Shown here piece by piece: positions 34,865 to 59,195 of a stretch of 64,000 nt of DNA (the first letter of the stretch is position 1; every line of letters starts with the position of its first letter). Where the stretch lies: contig WPIO01000085.1 of NCBI GenBank assembly GCA_009760855.2, positions 179,501 to 243,500 on the forward strand, in the 5' to 3' direction. Origin of the DNA: Cristatella mucedo (Eukaryota > Bryozoa > Phylactolaemata > Cristatellidae). The position numbers were made by a program, and so were the translations under genes. The notes below the pieces were generated by a model, which worked only from the letters and a program-made list of their open reading frames with translations, was not told the DNA's origin and ran no database searches.

Positions 34865-36640
34865 CGAATATAGGATACGCGATAGTAAAGAGTACCCACG
34901 TTCCTGCCGTGGCTGAAAAACCACTATCCCGACAGTCTGTCAAACAAAAGCTAGCGTCGGTGGTCATGTTAGCTGCAGCACTAAGAGACGAGCTAAGGTT
35001 TTCCGACAGATTTCCGGATGCAGAGCGAACTTTTTTCAACTCAGCATGGCTGCAGCCATGTAGTCGAGTCGCGTCCGGAACGCACGCGAGGAGCTATGCA
35101 AAGGCTTTGGCACACGAGCTCACGGGTAATTGGTCGTATGCAAGGACTGCGTTCGCGAGCTAGTGCGAACTTTTACATGACTGGAATAGTGGCAGCTGTG
35201 ATTCTGCTTGGCTTCTCTATAGGAAACTCACGTGACCAGACTGGTGAGGTGCTGACCTCTTTAATGCTGCGAAATCGTCGCCGGTAGAGAACTGGTCTGG
35301 GATTTGATTACAGGGTCCAGCGGAATTCAATAGGCGACAAAGAGTTCTGCCAATTGACGTGCAGTCTGATGAAAGTCTCGCAAAAGTAATCCTAGCTTAG
35401 TGAGTCCTCTCACGGCCTCCGTCGAGGTTAAGCTCTGAAAGAATGCACCCCTCGATCGGTACAAAAACGTACCAAAATGTACTAAATATGCTTTTCCGAT
35501 TACAAGAACACTGACTTATTCACCCTTTCGATTTGTTGCTTCATGCAGTGACCTTGATGCACAGATTTCTCAAGGACGGACAATTCTTCCTCCCCCTTCA
35601 GCCTCTGTCTCCTACACTCATCTCGGTAGATCGCACGAGTTTTCCTCCTGGGCCACCCATGCGCATTCGCATATGCAGCATGCCCACCATCGGCGGTCGC
35701 CCGCCGCTGACTCGATTTGAATGATTGCTCATGAATTTCTTTTATGGATCTTAGCCCTAATCATAGTTTGAACGGATTCATACACTTATCCATTCATCTA
35801 TAATTAAGTTCGTACACTATGCACTTAATAATCCACCGGGGGCTCCTGGGAAGTTCGGAAGTGAGCAGTGGCTATTGCAGCGCTCCGAATGCATGACGTA
35901 AGTATTGAACGGACGTGCGCCCGAGATTTCATACTCGGGTAGACTGCTTGCACTTATGTGTGTCCGTAGCATTACCCTTTAAAGATGCCGACTAACGACT
36001 GGAAAGTGGGCTTGCACGGGTAGGTGATATAGAGAACTCACGCAACGATAGCTATAATCTATGCCAAGTTATGGAATGCTTAAATAGGAGAATAAGCAAT
36101 TCATGCTTGCCATCTCAATGTGTTTATTTGGGTACGTAAGACACCCACGCTCGCCATGTTAATTCGGAACCAAAAGTAGCCAAGCTTGTGTACTGTGCCC
36201 AATGCAAAGCACCAACTTTTAAGTAGGGGGCATTCTCAAAACCAAATTTACAACTAAAGAGAATGCGTTACGTACGTATCTGGCATCAAAAATACCAATA
36301 CCTGGCTAGTATTTAAACAACAGGACTCAATTGTGCGATCTCATGTGCTGGCTCTAGGGTGACACGAGGTGGACAGTATTTAGTTGCTTCCTTCGACAGT
36401 GCTTCTCAGGGGACAAAGGCCACCGAAAGGCCACCGATCGAGCAATATCCGGGTCAACCAGACTTCGCCGTACTTAGCCTTTCAGCCGAAAAAACTCGTT
36501 GACAGTCTTCGCTCGCACCCGTCCATCAGACGTTATACCTATAAAGATTCGTTTTTGAGATGGCATCGCCTCGCAGCCATTCATACGAAGCTATCTCAGA
36601 TCAGCGTGCAAAAAACTCGGGCTCCATCAGCAAGCCGCAC
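34865..36640. other. Intergenic, no gene recognised
   Basis: Unique sequence; several short open frames on both strands but no family motif, splice-consistent series or repeat match. Confidence 0.4.
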
Positions 36641-36644
36641 TGGT

Positions 36645-36767
36645 TTGGCTCAGTGGCTAAGGTGCTCGCCCTGATCAAGGTTTCGACGAGGTCATGGGCT
36701 CGAGCCCCGTGTCATATGTGAAGCGCCTGAATAAAGATTAAGTTATCTTAGGGAGCTATACAAATGA

Positions 36768-36770
<3 letters not shown>
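36645..36770 (+). mobile_element. SINE-1 copy, tail facing a microsatellite
   Basis: GGTTTGGCTCAGTGGCTAAG, CATGGGCTCGAGCCCCGTG, GTGAAGCGCCTGAATAAAG and GGGAGCTATACAAATGAA, followed directly by (CT)n then (AT)n. Confidence 0.85.
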
Positions 36771-36850
<80 letters not shown>

Positions 36851-36907
36851 CATTTGTATAGCCCCCTAAGATTATTCATTATATATATATATATGTATAT
36901 GCATATC

Positions 36908-36941
<34 letters not shown>

Positions 36942-36960
36942 ATGCATTTACCACGTGCAG
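36768..36960. repeat. (CT)n-(AT)n compound microsatellite with an inverted SINE-1 tail
   Basis: (CT)n at 36770-36808, (AT)n to about 36846, then AGTTCATTTGTATAGCCCCC (a SINE-1 3' end in the minus direction), then more (AT)n to about 36936. Confidence 0.9.
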
Positions 36961-37177
36961 ACAGCTGAATATTTCAGATAATGCTTCTGTTTGTGCTGCT
37001 TTAAGGGAACACAGAAATAAGATCTGAAACTACATTGATGTCCCTATCTTCTATATAATAACTCCAAAACTTCGCGAGGAGGCGAGAGAAGCTACAGAAG
37101 CATAGCGGACATGACACACATTGGTGTGGACTTATCAAACAATATAAAAGCCAGTGTCCGTACATAAATAAATAAAT

Positions 37178-37350
37178 AAATGCTAGCTGATTTAACAGCC
37201 TCTTTTTGTATAGCGACAGAAGAGCCTTTGCGGCTATCACCACCGCTTGCAGTGTCGATAAAGGATTCCCGCCGCAGGATTCGAGCCCACGACTTTTCAC
37301 GACCTCGGGGCTGAGGTCGTGAAAAGCAACCGCCTTACCTAGTGAGCCAT
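37178..37350 (-). mobile_element. SINE-2 copy, well preserved
   Basis: (AAAT)n, GCTAGCTGATTTAACAGCCT, TAGCGACAGAAGAGCCTTTG, the GGCTATCACCACCGCTTGCA block, CAGGATTCGAGCCCACGAC, and a head with GCAACCGCCTTACCTAG. Confidence 0.9.
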
Positions 37351-37359
37351 CCATTACGG

Positions 37360-38223
37360 CTCATCTCCATTAGTCTTAGCCAAGGTACCCAATTTATAGA
37401 AGCTGGTCTTGGGATTGATTTCTGCAGCAGGCAATCTTTAATTGTTCACTGCAAGTGAAATAGTGGCCGATAATAACCTTCGGCTGCTGTATAAATGAGA
37501 CCGTCGAATCAGCCGTCCTTTACGCTTTTTACTTTGACATTCGTACCACTAATGGAAATTAAGCTCACAAGCTACTCCCGGTAAGTGTCCAGCAAGCGTC
37601 GTACTCATCCTTAACTCCTCATTTAGTTGCAAGAACAAGTCCGAGAAAGAAAGCTGTTCATTCGCCGTTCTCATTTAAGCTACCCACAAGTTTTTATTTT
37701 TAATAGTCTTAGGTACTTGCCTGATTCCTTAGTAATGGTGTTGATCATCTTTGTGGTCCTTTCACACATGGTCTTGAGCTGGCCCGCTACACAAATACAA
37801 AATGTTGACCTTTTCTTTTTTAAATGCGTTTTTTATTTGCCTCTTAGTAATTTCCGTTGATTTATGTTGAGTTGTTTGCTGGTATTTCCTTGGTTGATTG
37901 TTTTTATATGCCAATGTTTGCTCGCGTCCCCGTCACTGTGCCCACCAGGCCCTCGAGTCTTTTCGGTATAATCTGTCTCAAAGCGTTCTGCAAACCTGAG
38001 TAATTCGACCTACGGATAGTCGCGGCTTGCTATCGCAAGGGGTGTAGCCAATGCTGCGCTAGTCATGTTGCGCCCCAGACCTTACAACCGTGATACATGA
38101 AGAAGAGATAAGATATTATGAAAAATAGTTTTTATTTATTAATCATTTAGTACAATTTTTATAATTATTTTGTTCCTTAGTGAACTGTTGGTAGTACCCG
38201 CAAGATAGCAACCGGTAAATATC
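37360..38223. other. Upstream region of the TTC23-like gene
   Basis: AT-rich unique sequence. The promoter should lie here, but no clear CpG island, TATA box or leader exon could be assigned. Confidence 0.4.
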
Positions 38224-50256
<12,033 letters not shown>

Positions 50257-50446
50257 GAGCAGTAGCAGCAGCAGCCACTGCTGCTACTGCCTTATACGTG
50301 CTTGCTCGGACAAGTCAAAATTACTCCGTCCATTGTGCACCTGCTACATAACAGCCGGTGTAATGAACCCAGAGTCACTACTGCAACTCAGTGCAAGGTG
50401 CTTCAAGAGCCTTCACTGAACGAGGAAGGCATACTGCTGAGCAGCT

Positions 50447-50452
50447 AATAAA
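50447..50452 (+). terminator. Poly(A) signal of the TTC23-like gene
   Basis: AATAAA, 190 bp after the stop codon. Confidence 0.7.
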
Positions 50453-50696
50453 GCATTGTAGCAGGCGATCGCACGAAATGAGAAGCATGTGGTAGCACTG
50501 TGGCACTTCCTGGGTACCGAGGTTCTCTATGAGGCTCTCACTCTCGTCTATCATAAAAAAATAAATGATTTTTGGCCAGAACGGACCATCGCTAATGGAT
50601 TTGTTCCTTTAGCTGCATGAAGAATTCCAATGCTTCCGATCGTGGGCCAGGCAAGCATGCTAAAGCCGGCCGTTCGACTGTTTACCTCCCATCCAT

Positions 50697-50815
50697 AATA
50701 ATAATAATAATTACAATGCACTTGATAAAGCGCCCTCAGAGAACTCAAATCTTTTTCTAGGCGCTTTACATTTGCTGCAAAGGGAAACGCGATTGAATGT
50801 TAATATCATGCTCGA
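50697..50815 (-). mobile_element. LINE-A 3' end
   Basis: (AAT)n, TGATAAAGCGCCCTCAGAG, CTAGGCGCTTTACATTTGC and AACGCGATTGAATG. Confidence 0.85.
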
Positions 50816-51002
50816 TAACCACGAGAGCCTCTGAGGTCTGAGAGCACTACATCTATCCGAGATGTGCTCCTGGCATTTGCAGATCTTTATCGGAGCCTCC
50901 AAAACTGGGACTAGCTTCTTGCAGAACAGAGACCACAATATTAGCAATAATTAATCGGGTATCTCAGGATAGGGCACCCATACTTCGACTCAGAGCTAGG
51001 AT

Positions 51003-51175
51003 TTAGCATTGTAGGGGCTTATGCTGATAAGGCCCGCCACGGTTTGTCTCCTCCATACCTAGCTGAACTGCTGCACCTGTTTCAGCCTCTTCGTGCCCTC
51101 AGATTCTTTTCGGAAAATAAATTAGGTGTTCCATTCGTCCACTTGAAGACCGTTTGCGACAGAAGCTCGTATGTG
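51003..51175 (+). mobile_element. LINE-B coding fragment
   Basis: ADKARHGLSPPYLAELLHL, FQPLRALRFFSENKLGVPF and HLKTVCDRSS match the LINE-B frame at 57556-58092 and 62370-62500. Confidence 0.8.
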
Positions 51176-52951
51176 TGTTTACGTGTGTGCTTGCGTGTGT
51201 GTTTGTGTATACGAATTATATATGTATATGTTTACATCATTGGTTATCCATGCGGAACTGACCAGGTTATTCCACTCACTAGCACAGTCTGCTTCGTCGG
51301 ACGCAGCGTTGGCAGACGTCACATCCCTGAAGGGGGGAGCCAGCTCCGGCCATTGGTCCATTAGCCATAGTTCTGGCTCCTCGGTCGACTTTTAAAGCAC
51401 CCACGCGATAAAGCTCGCACGGCGCTGAGGCGCCGACGATAAGCGTAGCAGCTGTAGGTGCTAAAGGAAGCTCACGCTGCTCTAAGAATCCTCCTCTGAG
51501 TGAAACGGGACCAGGAGCAGAGTAGAGCGCACCGAGCGCCAGAACGAGGCTGCGGTAGAGCGCCACTGCAGGCGCCGCCGGCGGAGCCCACACTTCCGTG
51601 GAGGCGGCAGAAGCTCGCTCGACAAGGCGCCAACGACAAAACCGGACGTATCTTCGGACGGAGCGAGCGTTCGGCGATGATGGCGGCAGCGGTTATGGCG
51701 TCGGTAGACATCCGATTCCGGGACGCTAGCGGTGGTTTCCGCGTTCCTCCGCCAGGCTAGTTATGCGACGCAAATGCGATGCCCGTGAAAAATGTCTGAA
51801 AACTCCTCACTTCGAGTGGCGGGCGGGTGACTGACAGTCCGCTGACCTGGCTGGTGAGAGAACGCTCTCACCACTTCCTTCTTCTACTCCTTGATGTATT
51901 TATTCATCGAGCTTCGTTTGCGTTACAATTAATTAACTAATAATAACATTATAACTAATAATAGTAATGTCTCGGACTTCGTCTTTGTTTTTACGATAAT
52001 CAGGCTTAGTTTTCGGCAGCGCCGAGTTTTGAGTTCTTTCGCGGCACTTTTTTTCTCGTTGGTCACTTTTGCTCCAGAGCCGTCGCCATCGAAGTTTGGC
52101 ATTTACTCACTTAATTCCCATTAATTACTCCCATTTAATCACGACTTATAACGGATATACGCTAGGTACGAACGCTGTAAATTGTCCAGTGAGAGCGCCG
52201 GCCAATTTAATGTTCAGCAGTGGTTCGAGCGATACTGCCGAGGATGTAATATTATGTCCTTTGTGGCATGTGTTGTATTACGGGACAATCAAGGACAATT
52301 CAATTATTCAGTGACCATAACAGGTGACATATAGTATTCTTTTGTGCTTCAGCATGCTGGCTTAAGCTGGCGATACTTGATAGATTGACATGCTATTCCA
52401 AGCGCGAAATTAAGCATGCCAAGAGATTCAATTTACTGACGGCAGCACACAAAGCTAAGAAGACCCAATTGTAATGCTGAAGCAATTTTTAGGTTCAGGC
52501 ATGTAGCTGAGTACGTGTGTGGTGAATGATCAAGAAATAATACTACGATGGTAGGTCACTCAGGATATGCTATTAGTGTAAGCAGCTACTCAAATGCAAT
52601 GCTACACTGTACATAGCACTGATATTGGGAGTTGTTACATTTTGCAAATCACTATACTGGTTCTCACCGACAGTACCGTAATCGCTTTTAATCATGGGAC
52701 CTAACGGCATGAGTTGAGCTAGAACTGACAGTGCAGTTCAGCAAACGAGCCACGCCTAACGGCAGGCCTAGTGGATCCGTGTGATATTCCTTGGCAACTG
52801 TTTAACAAACGAGAGCTAGCACAGCATCGCATAATAAACTAATTACAACTACCTCAAGCTAACCAAGATCAGAGAACAGCATTGCATCTGCAGGTCAGAA
52901 GCAGATTAATCGAGCACACTAACTTCATACTCATGTCTTGTTTTTATTAAA

Positions 52952-55762
52952 TCAGATTGCTACGTTCTGTGCATTCGGTCCTTTCTTACGACCAAACGTC
53001 GGGACAACGGCCACGAAGCGTCTGTTGTACTGCAGGCGACGCTTGGCACGGCCAGTCTTCTTCTTTCGCTTTTCTTTCTTCTCAACCTTTTAGCAAGCAA
53101 AGCAAATGGTCAAACACACGTGGGGCAATTGAATGGGGCAGTGTAATAATAATAACAAAAAAACGAGAAGACCAGTGTACCCACCTTGGGTGTTTGCCCC
53201 TTCACTTTGCCAGCACGAGCCAACGAACCATGGACCTTGCCTGCAAGAAATCACCCCGGCTGTTACTTCACATCCTGCATGAGCCGGCATTGCCATTGCC
53301 AACAGCAAGCACCACTCATAATACAAATCTCCACATTTTTTTTATAGCTTCAGTCCACTACTTCTGCATAAATAATCATGTGCAGCAGCAGTAAAAAAAA
53401 ATCAGCATCTCCCAGCCATCTCACCTCCAAGAACTCGGATGCTCAGGGTCAAAGTAGACATTTCACCAATGCCATAGCCAGTCAGTGAGCATCCGTCATC
53501 CAGCGGTTGCCCAGCAAAAATCAGCACCTGATCCTCAACAGGTAGGCCTGCATTCTGAGCAATACGTTGCTGAAACGGATGATAAAATGCTGCAGTTTAG
53601 TGAACGTCAACATGCTGTGTATGTGGATGTGTAAGTGGATGTGCCAGGCTTGTTATAACTATAAAAGCAAGTCTAGACACAAGTACTAAACACATTCCTA
53701 CGTCAGCCATGGGTGTGCCTATAGAAGATGGGTTGGAGTAATAACCAAACAATTCCGGCACACTACATCCAGATTTATTGCCACCAGCCCAAAAAGGGAC
53801 ATTAAAGCTATGTCTGCAAGCAAGTACTGGTAGTGGATTCTGGCTAGAAGTCTGTACTCGACACAGGGTGTAGTTGCTGAATGAGGGGAAGCACAGCTGT
53901 CACGAGGGTGGTCGAGGAAGTAAAAAAAGGCCAGTGGTACACGAGACTGAATGCAACCAAACAGATGCAATACACAGCGAATGCAGACGCACGGCAGAAG
54001 ACAGGCAGCAGTATGGTAGGATTGGATGCCAATAAGCGACTGCCATTGTGCTCAGTGCCACACATTTGGAGCAGTCAGATCAGCCATCAATCAAGTCCAC
54101 CAATTACCTGATAATATTAAGCGTTTTTAAGTGTATTCCGAGAACTAATGACCAGTCACAGCGAGCGGTGCCAGAGGAGGACCAAGGAGTTGGTAGTTCA
54201 CTCGACAAAGACAAGAAAGAACCCACGTAAAAGAAAGTGAAAAGCGGCAATCCAGCGAGGCCAATCACATCGACTAGCAAAGTGGCAAACAGGAAATTGG
54301 CAGTGAAGCACTGCAGCTAAAAAACTACTCGTTTCAGCATTTACGCAGCAGCAAACGATCATATACCCTACACGATTGGTGGCGCCTGTTACTGAAATGG
54401 TGTCACCCCTAAGAGACAGAAACACTGTAACCACAAAATGTGCCTGGCAGATGAAATAGAGGCTGGGGGTATAGTCAGAACGAGGGGACTAGAGACAATG
54501 CCCGGGTGCTTCTTACAACTCGATATCCTGGTTTCGGCCTACAGCCGCAAGACCTTGGTGTTCATAAATACTATGTCCATAACATTTTGCACACCAGTTT
54601 ACGTAATTTGGTCAATATTTCTAGATCATTCTAGTGTAATTGCGCTGAAAGCATTATTGCTCCAAATTCGACGGCTAGGTGTGGCAGTTGAGCAGCGGCT
54701 TTCACCCGGCAAGGATTGCCTGGCATCGGACTCGAAATCCGCCAGAATTATGGGTCGTGAAGCGCTGGTCCTTTACCGATGGGTTAAGGCCTTGAGACAA
54801 GACAGTCTGATCGATCATTAAAATCGATTAGCTAATGGCGCTATTCGAGTATACAGCTCACAGAACCAGCGACAAACAGGCGACGAGGGGGGAGCACAAA
54901 CATCAAGCAATAATAATAATAATGCACTTGATAAAGCACCCTCAGAGAACTCGTCTCTTTCTAGGCGCTTTACATTTGCTGGAAAGGGAAACGCGATTGA
55001 ATTGTGAGTAATATCATGCTTCATAAACAACCTGGCGGGTCCCGAAGAAAACTCCGGGCTGCTGAAACCGACACTCGCCGACTGGCGCATTCGCGTCCAA
55101 GTCAGTCAATACAAACCTGTCTAGAAATTCACAATGTGAACAGACAACAACAAAAATAACGAAGCGACCCACCTACGACCAACATAAAAACTAAGGGGTC
55201 TTACCTTGATTTCAAGAACGGTCTCGCCGCCGGCGACGTCCAAAGCGGTAGTCTCTGTACCCCTAACGAAGAGCTGCATTCTAGATCTGAAAATGAGTGG
55301 ATTAGGTAGGGTTACAGATGTGCAAGCAATGGCCATTGGCACTAAACGTGCATGACACGACATGTGGCCGGAGGTGTACGCAACTGCACGGTCAAAATAG
55401 GTTCAAATACGACATAAGTGAATTTGGAATCATTATAAATTTCGTCTGCCTACTTGAACGAGGTATTTTGCATTCACTAGCTCCAGATACAACCGCACAG
55501 AGGCAGGCACGGCCAACTACAGGACCTAACGATGGCGAGCGAGTTCGCTCCGGCTTCAACCCGTACGACTGCGAACGTTCCGCTTCAGCAGGGCAACATA
55601 TAAACAGGCGTCACAATCGTGCCATGAGGACTCTTACCGTCCCGTCACAGTACCGGAGCGCAAAATTACAACTACAAACGAGAAGCCAGCGTAGTCGAAT
55701 CGAGCAAAATCCGCAAGCACAACGTACCACCTGCGCACCAATATGGCAGCTCCACGGAAAAG
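52952..55762 (-). CDS. FAU: FAU: ubiquitin-like FUBI fused to ribosomal protein eS30
   Basis: Coding exons on the minus strand: 55279-55205 ([17 protein letters not shown]), 53569-53425 ([20 protein letters not shown] to [12 protein letters not shown]), 53240-53185 ([18 protein letters not shown]) and 53086-52952 ([31 protein letters not shown], then TGA). They join to 136 residues, close to the usual length. The ubiquitin-like part ends in GG, where the precursor is cut to release eS30, a small-subunit ribosomal protein. A leader exon is likely at about 55762-55731 (donor CAG|GTGGTA; acceptor TTTCAG just before AUG). Its start CTTTTCC resembles the 5'-terminal oligopyrimidine tract of ribosomal protein mRNAs. 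AATAAA on the minus strand lies at 52948-52943, just past the stop. Confidence 0.95.
53587..55204. other. FAU intron 1 (coding), repeat-bearing
   Basis: Contains a LINE-A 3' end at 54905-55035 and a tRNA-like piece at about 54690-54790. Host genes of this class often carry intronic snoRNAs; no C/D or H/ACA pair was recognised by eye. Confidence 0.5.
54905..55035 (-). mobile_element. LINE-A 3' end
   Basis: (AAT)n, GATAAAGCACCCTCAGAG, CTAGGCGCTTTACATTTGC and AACGCGATTGAATTGTGAG. Confidence 0.85.
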
Positions 55763-56140
55763 GCCGTTCTCGTTCGCGCGTGCGCTCACGTGTTTCCTTC
55801 CGGTGCAAAAATGGACTCGCCAAAGTCTCATTTGGTTGTGAAGGCGTGGCGGCGAGCTGCAGTGCAACCAGCAACCAGTCTTCACTATAGCTATCGTGGC
55901 AACGCATTGTGCAATCGGTTCGCTGCCGGCCGGCCTTCACTACGCCGGGAAGCGGCTCTTCAGTCTTAACCAGCGTGGGCATCGCGTTAGGTGGCCGTGC
56001 TCGGTCGGCGCAGCCCGGCCCGAGGCTGGCCGCTGCGCAGCCCAGCCACGCGCGCGACTCACGGCGGCTGCGGGCGTTGTACGGAAGGTGTCGGCGTTAG
56101 CAATTTCCTCCTCAGCGACGAATGCCAGAGGCCCGAGAAT
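55735..56140. promoter_or_regulatory. CpG-rich, possibly bidirectional promoter
   Basis: Lies between the FAU leader exon (minus) and a plus-strand open frame from ATG 56139. GC- and CpG-rich on both sides. Whether a plus-strand gene starts here is unproven. Confidence 0.45.
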
Positions 56141-56369
56141 GAATTACAATCCTAATCTCGAAAAGCAACGGCTACGTCTGCTGTCTTTGCGCGAGCCCGT
56201 TAAATCGAGTACGGCGCCTGTCGATTCTAATCGTGTTACGCCCACGGTCGGCCAAGCAACGGTCGGTCAAGTTTCCTTAGAAGAGTCTTCTGGACGTAAA
56301 ATAGCAAGCTACTTAAGGGGAACAATAAGTTTATGGCGCAATTTTGGGTTCGGAAAATCCTCTTTTTGA
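56139..56369 (+). CDS. Possible first exon of an unrecognised gene
   Basis: From ATG 56139 the frame reads NYNPNLEKQRLRLLSLREP and stays open to a stop at 56367-56369 (76 codons). It lies in a CpG-rich zone head-to-head with FAU. No family match known to me, and no downstream exons could be joined; a LINE-A copy follows at once. It might be chance. Confidence 0.3.
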   Translation: MNYNPNLEKQRLRLLSLREPVKSSTAPVDSNRVTPTVGQATVGQVSLEESSGRKIASYLRGTISLWRNFGFGKSSF

Positions 56370-56389
56370 TTCAGCTGCTGATACTTGTG

Positions 56390-56622
56390 CCTATGCGTGC
56401 TGACACTGTGCATGCTGCCACTAACCACATTTGCATGCTGACCCTGTGCATGTCACCCCTAACCATATTATTCATTTTGTTTGTTTTTCAAGCATGATTT
56501 TACTTACTATTCAATTGCATATCACTTTGCAGCAAATGTAAAGCGCCTAGAAAGAGATTAAGTTCTCTGAGGGCGCTTTATCGAGTGCAATAGTATTATT
56601 ATTATTATTATTATTATACCTG
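56390..56622 (+). mobile_element. LINE-A 3' end, clean copy
   Basis: GTGCTGACACTGTGCATGCT, TGTTTGTTTTTCAAGCATG, GCAAATGTAAAGCGCCTAG, GAGGGCGCTTTATCGAGTGC and an (ATT)n tail. A useful reference for the LINE-A 3' end. Confidence 0.92.
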
Positions 56623-57034
56623 GAGCTGGCTATGAAAATGTGAGAGAAACATTCCCGCTTCGAATATCTCTTCAGCAATCCGGAGTCAATTTCTCCCCGA
56701 CGACGCACAAAGCCCGTAAGCTCGTGCTTGTTTAACTTTGCGTTCGAAGTTCGTATGCTTACCATGTTTGCCATGTGTCTCAGGGACGATGCAGGAGCTA
56801 AATATGCAGCGTGCAGCGTTTTCTTTTTTCGCAGAACGCGGCGAATTTTCGGCCGACATTTGTCTAAATTGTAAGTTTTATTTCGCATCGCTGCAGACCC
56901 TTGCCGGCGCACGGGCATTTAAATTCAAATGCTAAATATCCAGTCGGCTCTATTTCTATCTCGCAGTGGGTCTCCGCGATTCGTCTTTCGTGTGCGTGTA
57001 CCTGCTTACACTGCATGGTGCTTGCGAATGTTAA

Positions 57035-59000
57035 TAGGGGTGACATGCAAAGGGTCACCACGAAAATGTGGTTAATGGAAGCATGCACAGTTTCAGCACG
57101 CATAAGCACACAGAGGACGAATCACAGGGACCCACTATATGCTGTAATAAATAGATGCGTTTATAGTTCTTTTGAAATGTGGTCACGTCAGGAGATGTCG
57201 TGCCGCAGGTCGGGAGGGAGTTCCAGGCTTTGGGAGCATGCGAAGTAAATGAACGGTCTCCAAAGGATTTGAGATTTGTACGAGGTATTTCTAGACTGTT
57301 GGATTCCGAAAAGCGGGTGGAACGATGGTTAGCTTGCTGTTGGAGCAGATCTAAAATGTATGCTGGAGCCAAAAAATTAAGGGACCTAAAAGTGAGCGAC
57401 AAAACCTTGAATTCAATCGCTGCTTGACTGGGTGCCAGTGTAGGTCGGCGAGAAGTGGTGCGATGTGGCAACTTGTATCTCCGTCAGTAACTCCACAAAG
57501 TCATAAAGACCATATGGGTGTTACGCAGGAGAGTTTTGCATAGCGCACTCACAGCCTAAGCGGCTTTCGGTACGCATTCGGTAGCCAACAGACTTCGTCT
57601 CACGTAATAAAGAGAAAGTGGGAGCATAGCAGAGTTAGGAGAGCAGTTGAGGTAGTGAGTAGCATAGAAGTAGCAGTTCAGGACCGCTGAAAAGGATGCG
57701 CCATAGTCGGCAGTAGGAGAGTTGTTGTCGTTGCGTAAGAATTGTGGAAGCGAGTTCAACAGTCTGGGACCTGCAGAGCTAAAGCTTCTATGGCCAACGG
57801 TCTTTAAACAGAGGAATGGAACAGCTAATGTGTTGTCCACACAGGACCTGAGGGCGCGAACAGGCTGAAACTGATGCAGCAGTTCAGCTAGGTACGAAGG
57901 AGCCAAACCGTGGCGGGCCTTGTGGGTCAGCGTAAGAACTTTGCTCTGTATCCTTTGCTCAACCGGCAACCATCCTAGCTCTTTCAGCAAAGGTGACACG
58001 TGTTCAAACCGCTGGGACTTGAAGACCAGCCTTGCAGCCATATTCATAATCCGCTGTTGTGACATAATAGCTTTCTTTGGTAGCCCAGCCAAAAGGGAAT
58101 TACAATAATCAAGCCGAGACAGAACAAAAGAGCTAGTTAAATTTTTCGACGCTCACGATAGACAAGTCTAGCTGCAAAGTTTTGCACTAGCTGTAAGCGC
58201 CTGATTGCACAGGCCGGTAGGCCAGCAACCAGTGATTTACAGAAGTCAAAACGGGATGTCACAGACGCATGGGCCAAATTTAGATGTGGCATTCCTATCT
58301 CAGCAAGCCCGAATTTTAGCAGTGTTGTGTAGCTGAAAGTAGGCAGACTTGACTGTGGAGCTGATGTGGTCGTCTAATGAAAGGTCACTTTGGAACATGA
58401 CACCTAGATTTCTAGCCGATTCAACTGGAGATATGCTGGCAGAGCCTATTGTGGGCAGTAAACTTTCACATTTCGGAATGACATTTGGTTTTCCCATAGC
58501 CAGTAAATTGGTTTTTATCATCATTCAATTCAAGAAAGTTTGCTGCCATCCTTGTGCGGATGTCATCAATACATGCAGCAAGGGAGTTGAGTGAATTCGA
58601 CGTGCTGGACGGCTGGGAGGGGTTAAAGCAAAGGTACAACTGAGTGCCATCCACATGAAAGTGAAAGTCTAGATTGTGCCTGGCAATCACGTTGGCTAGA
58701 GGAAGAGTGTAAACCGCAAAAAGAACGGGACCAAGCACAGAGTCCTGAGGGACCCCATACTGCAGAGTTTCCTCGGATGATCTTTGTCCATTCACATTAA
58801 TACTCTGGAGTCTCGAACTGAGATAGGACCTGAACCATTGCAGAGCAGTGCCGATGATACGCATGTGAGATGAGAGGCACTCTAGAAGGACTTGGAGATC
58901 GATAGTTTCAAAAGCTGCCCAAAGATCTAGCAAAACAAGCAGATATACTTTACCCATGTCTGCATTCCTAAGTAGGTAGTTATACATTTGGTAATCCTTT
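57035..59000 (-). mobile_element. LINE-A copy split by a LINE-B
   Basis: Minus orientation. The 3' piece (57035-57474) reads IDFKVLSL-like to AWNSLPTCGTTSPD; the 5' piece (58146-59000) reads the [45 protein letters not shown] (G changed to D) and FHVDGTQLY, where YADD is lost. It is therefore inactive. The LINE-B lies between the two pieces, in what was [12 protein letters not shown]. Confidence 0.88.
57475..58146 (-). mobile_element. LINE-B (second CR1/L2-like family) 3' part, nested
   Basis: Frame 58092-57556 reads NMAARLVFKSQRFEHVSPLL, LGWLPVEQRIQSKVL, HGLAPSYLAELLHQFQPVRA, AGPRLLNSLPQFLRND and TADYGASFSAVLNCYFY. The 3' end is GTTACGCAGGAGAGTTTTG on the plus strand. Left junction GTGGCAACT|TGTATC, right TTTTT|CGACGCTC. 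Confidence 0.85.
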
Positions 59001-59195
59001 CTACACAGCAGCAAATGTAAAGCGCCCAGAAAGAGAATGAGTTCTCTGAGGGCGCTTTATCAAGTGCATTATTATTCTTATTCTTCCTCTTCTTCTTATT
59101 ATTATTATCTGCCAAGTGCTTAGAAAGAGAATCAGTTCTCTGAAAGCAATGTGCAAATGTATTGTTATTATTATTACTATTTCTTTGATAAATTA
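59000..59195 (+). mobile_element. Two LINE-A-like 3' ends in tandem
   Basis: AGCAAATGTAAAGCGCCCAG with GGGCGCTTTATCAAGTGC and (ATT)/(CTT)n, then AAGTGCTTAGAAAGAGAATC with GTGCAAATGTATTG and (ATT)n. They have different tails. Confidence 0.75.

Larger units (their letters stand above)
50257..52940. other. Between TTC23 and FAU: repeats and a CpG-rich stretch
   Basis: Holds a LINE-A 3' end (50697-50815), a LINE-B piece (51003-51175) and a CpG-rich stretch at about 51360-51780 with ATGATGGCGGCAGCGG near 51676 that could be a promoter or first exon. No later exons could be attached to it. 51780-52940 is unique AT-rich sequence. Confidence 0.45.

Noticed and set aside
34257-35039. 260-codon minus frame with repeated SSHRMQLTPDA
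   Set aside because: It is made by the 16 bp tandem repeat, which opens all three frames equally.
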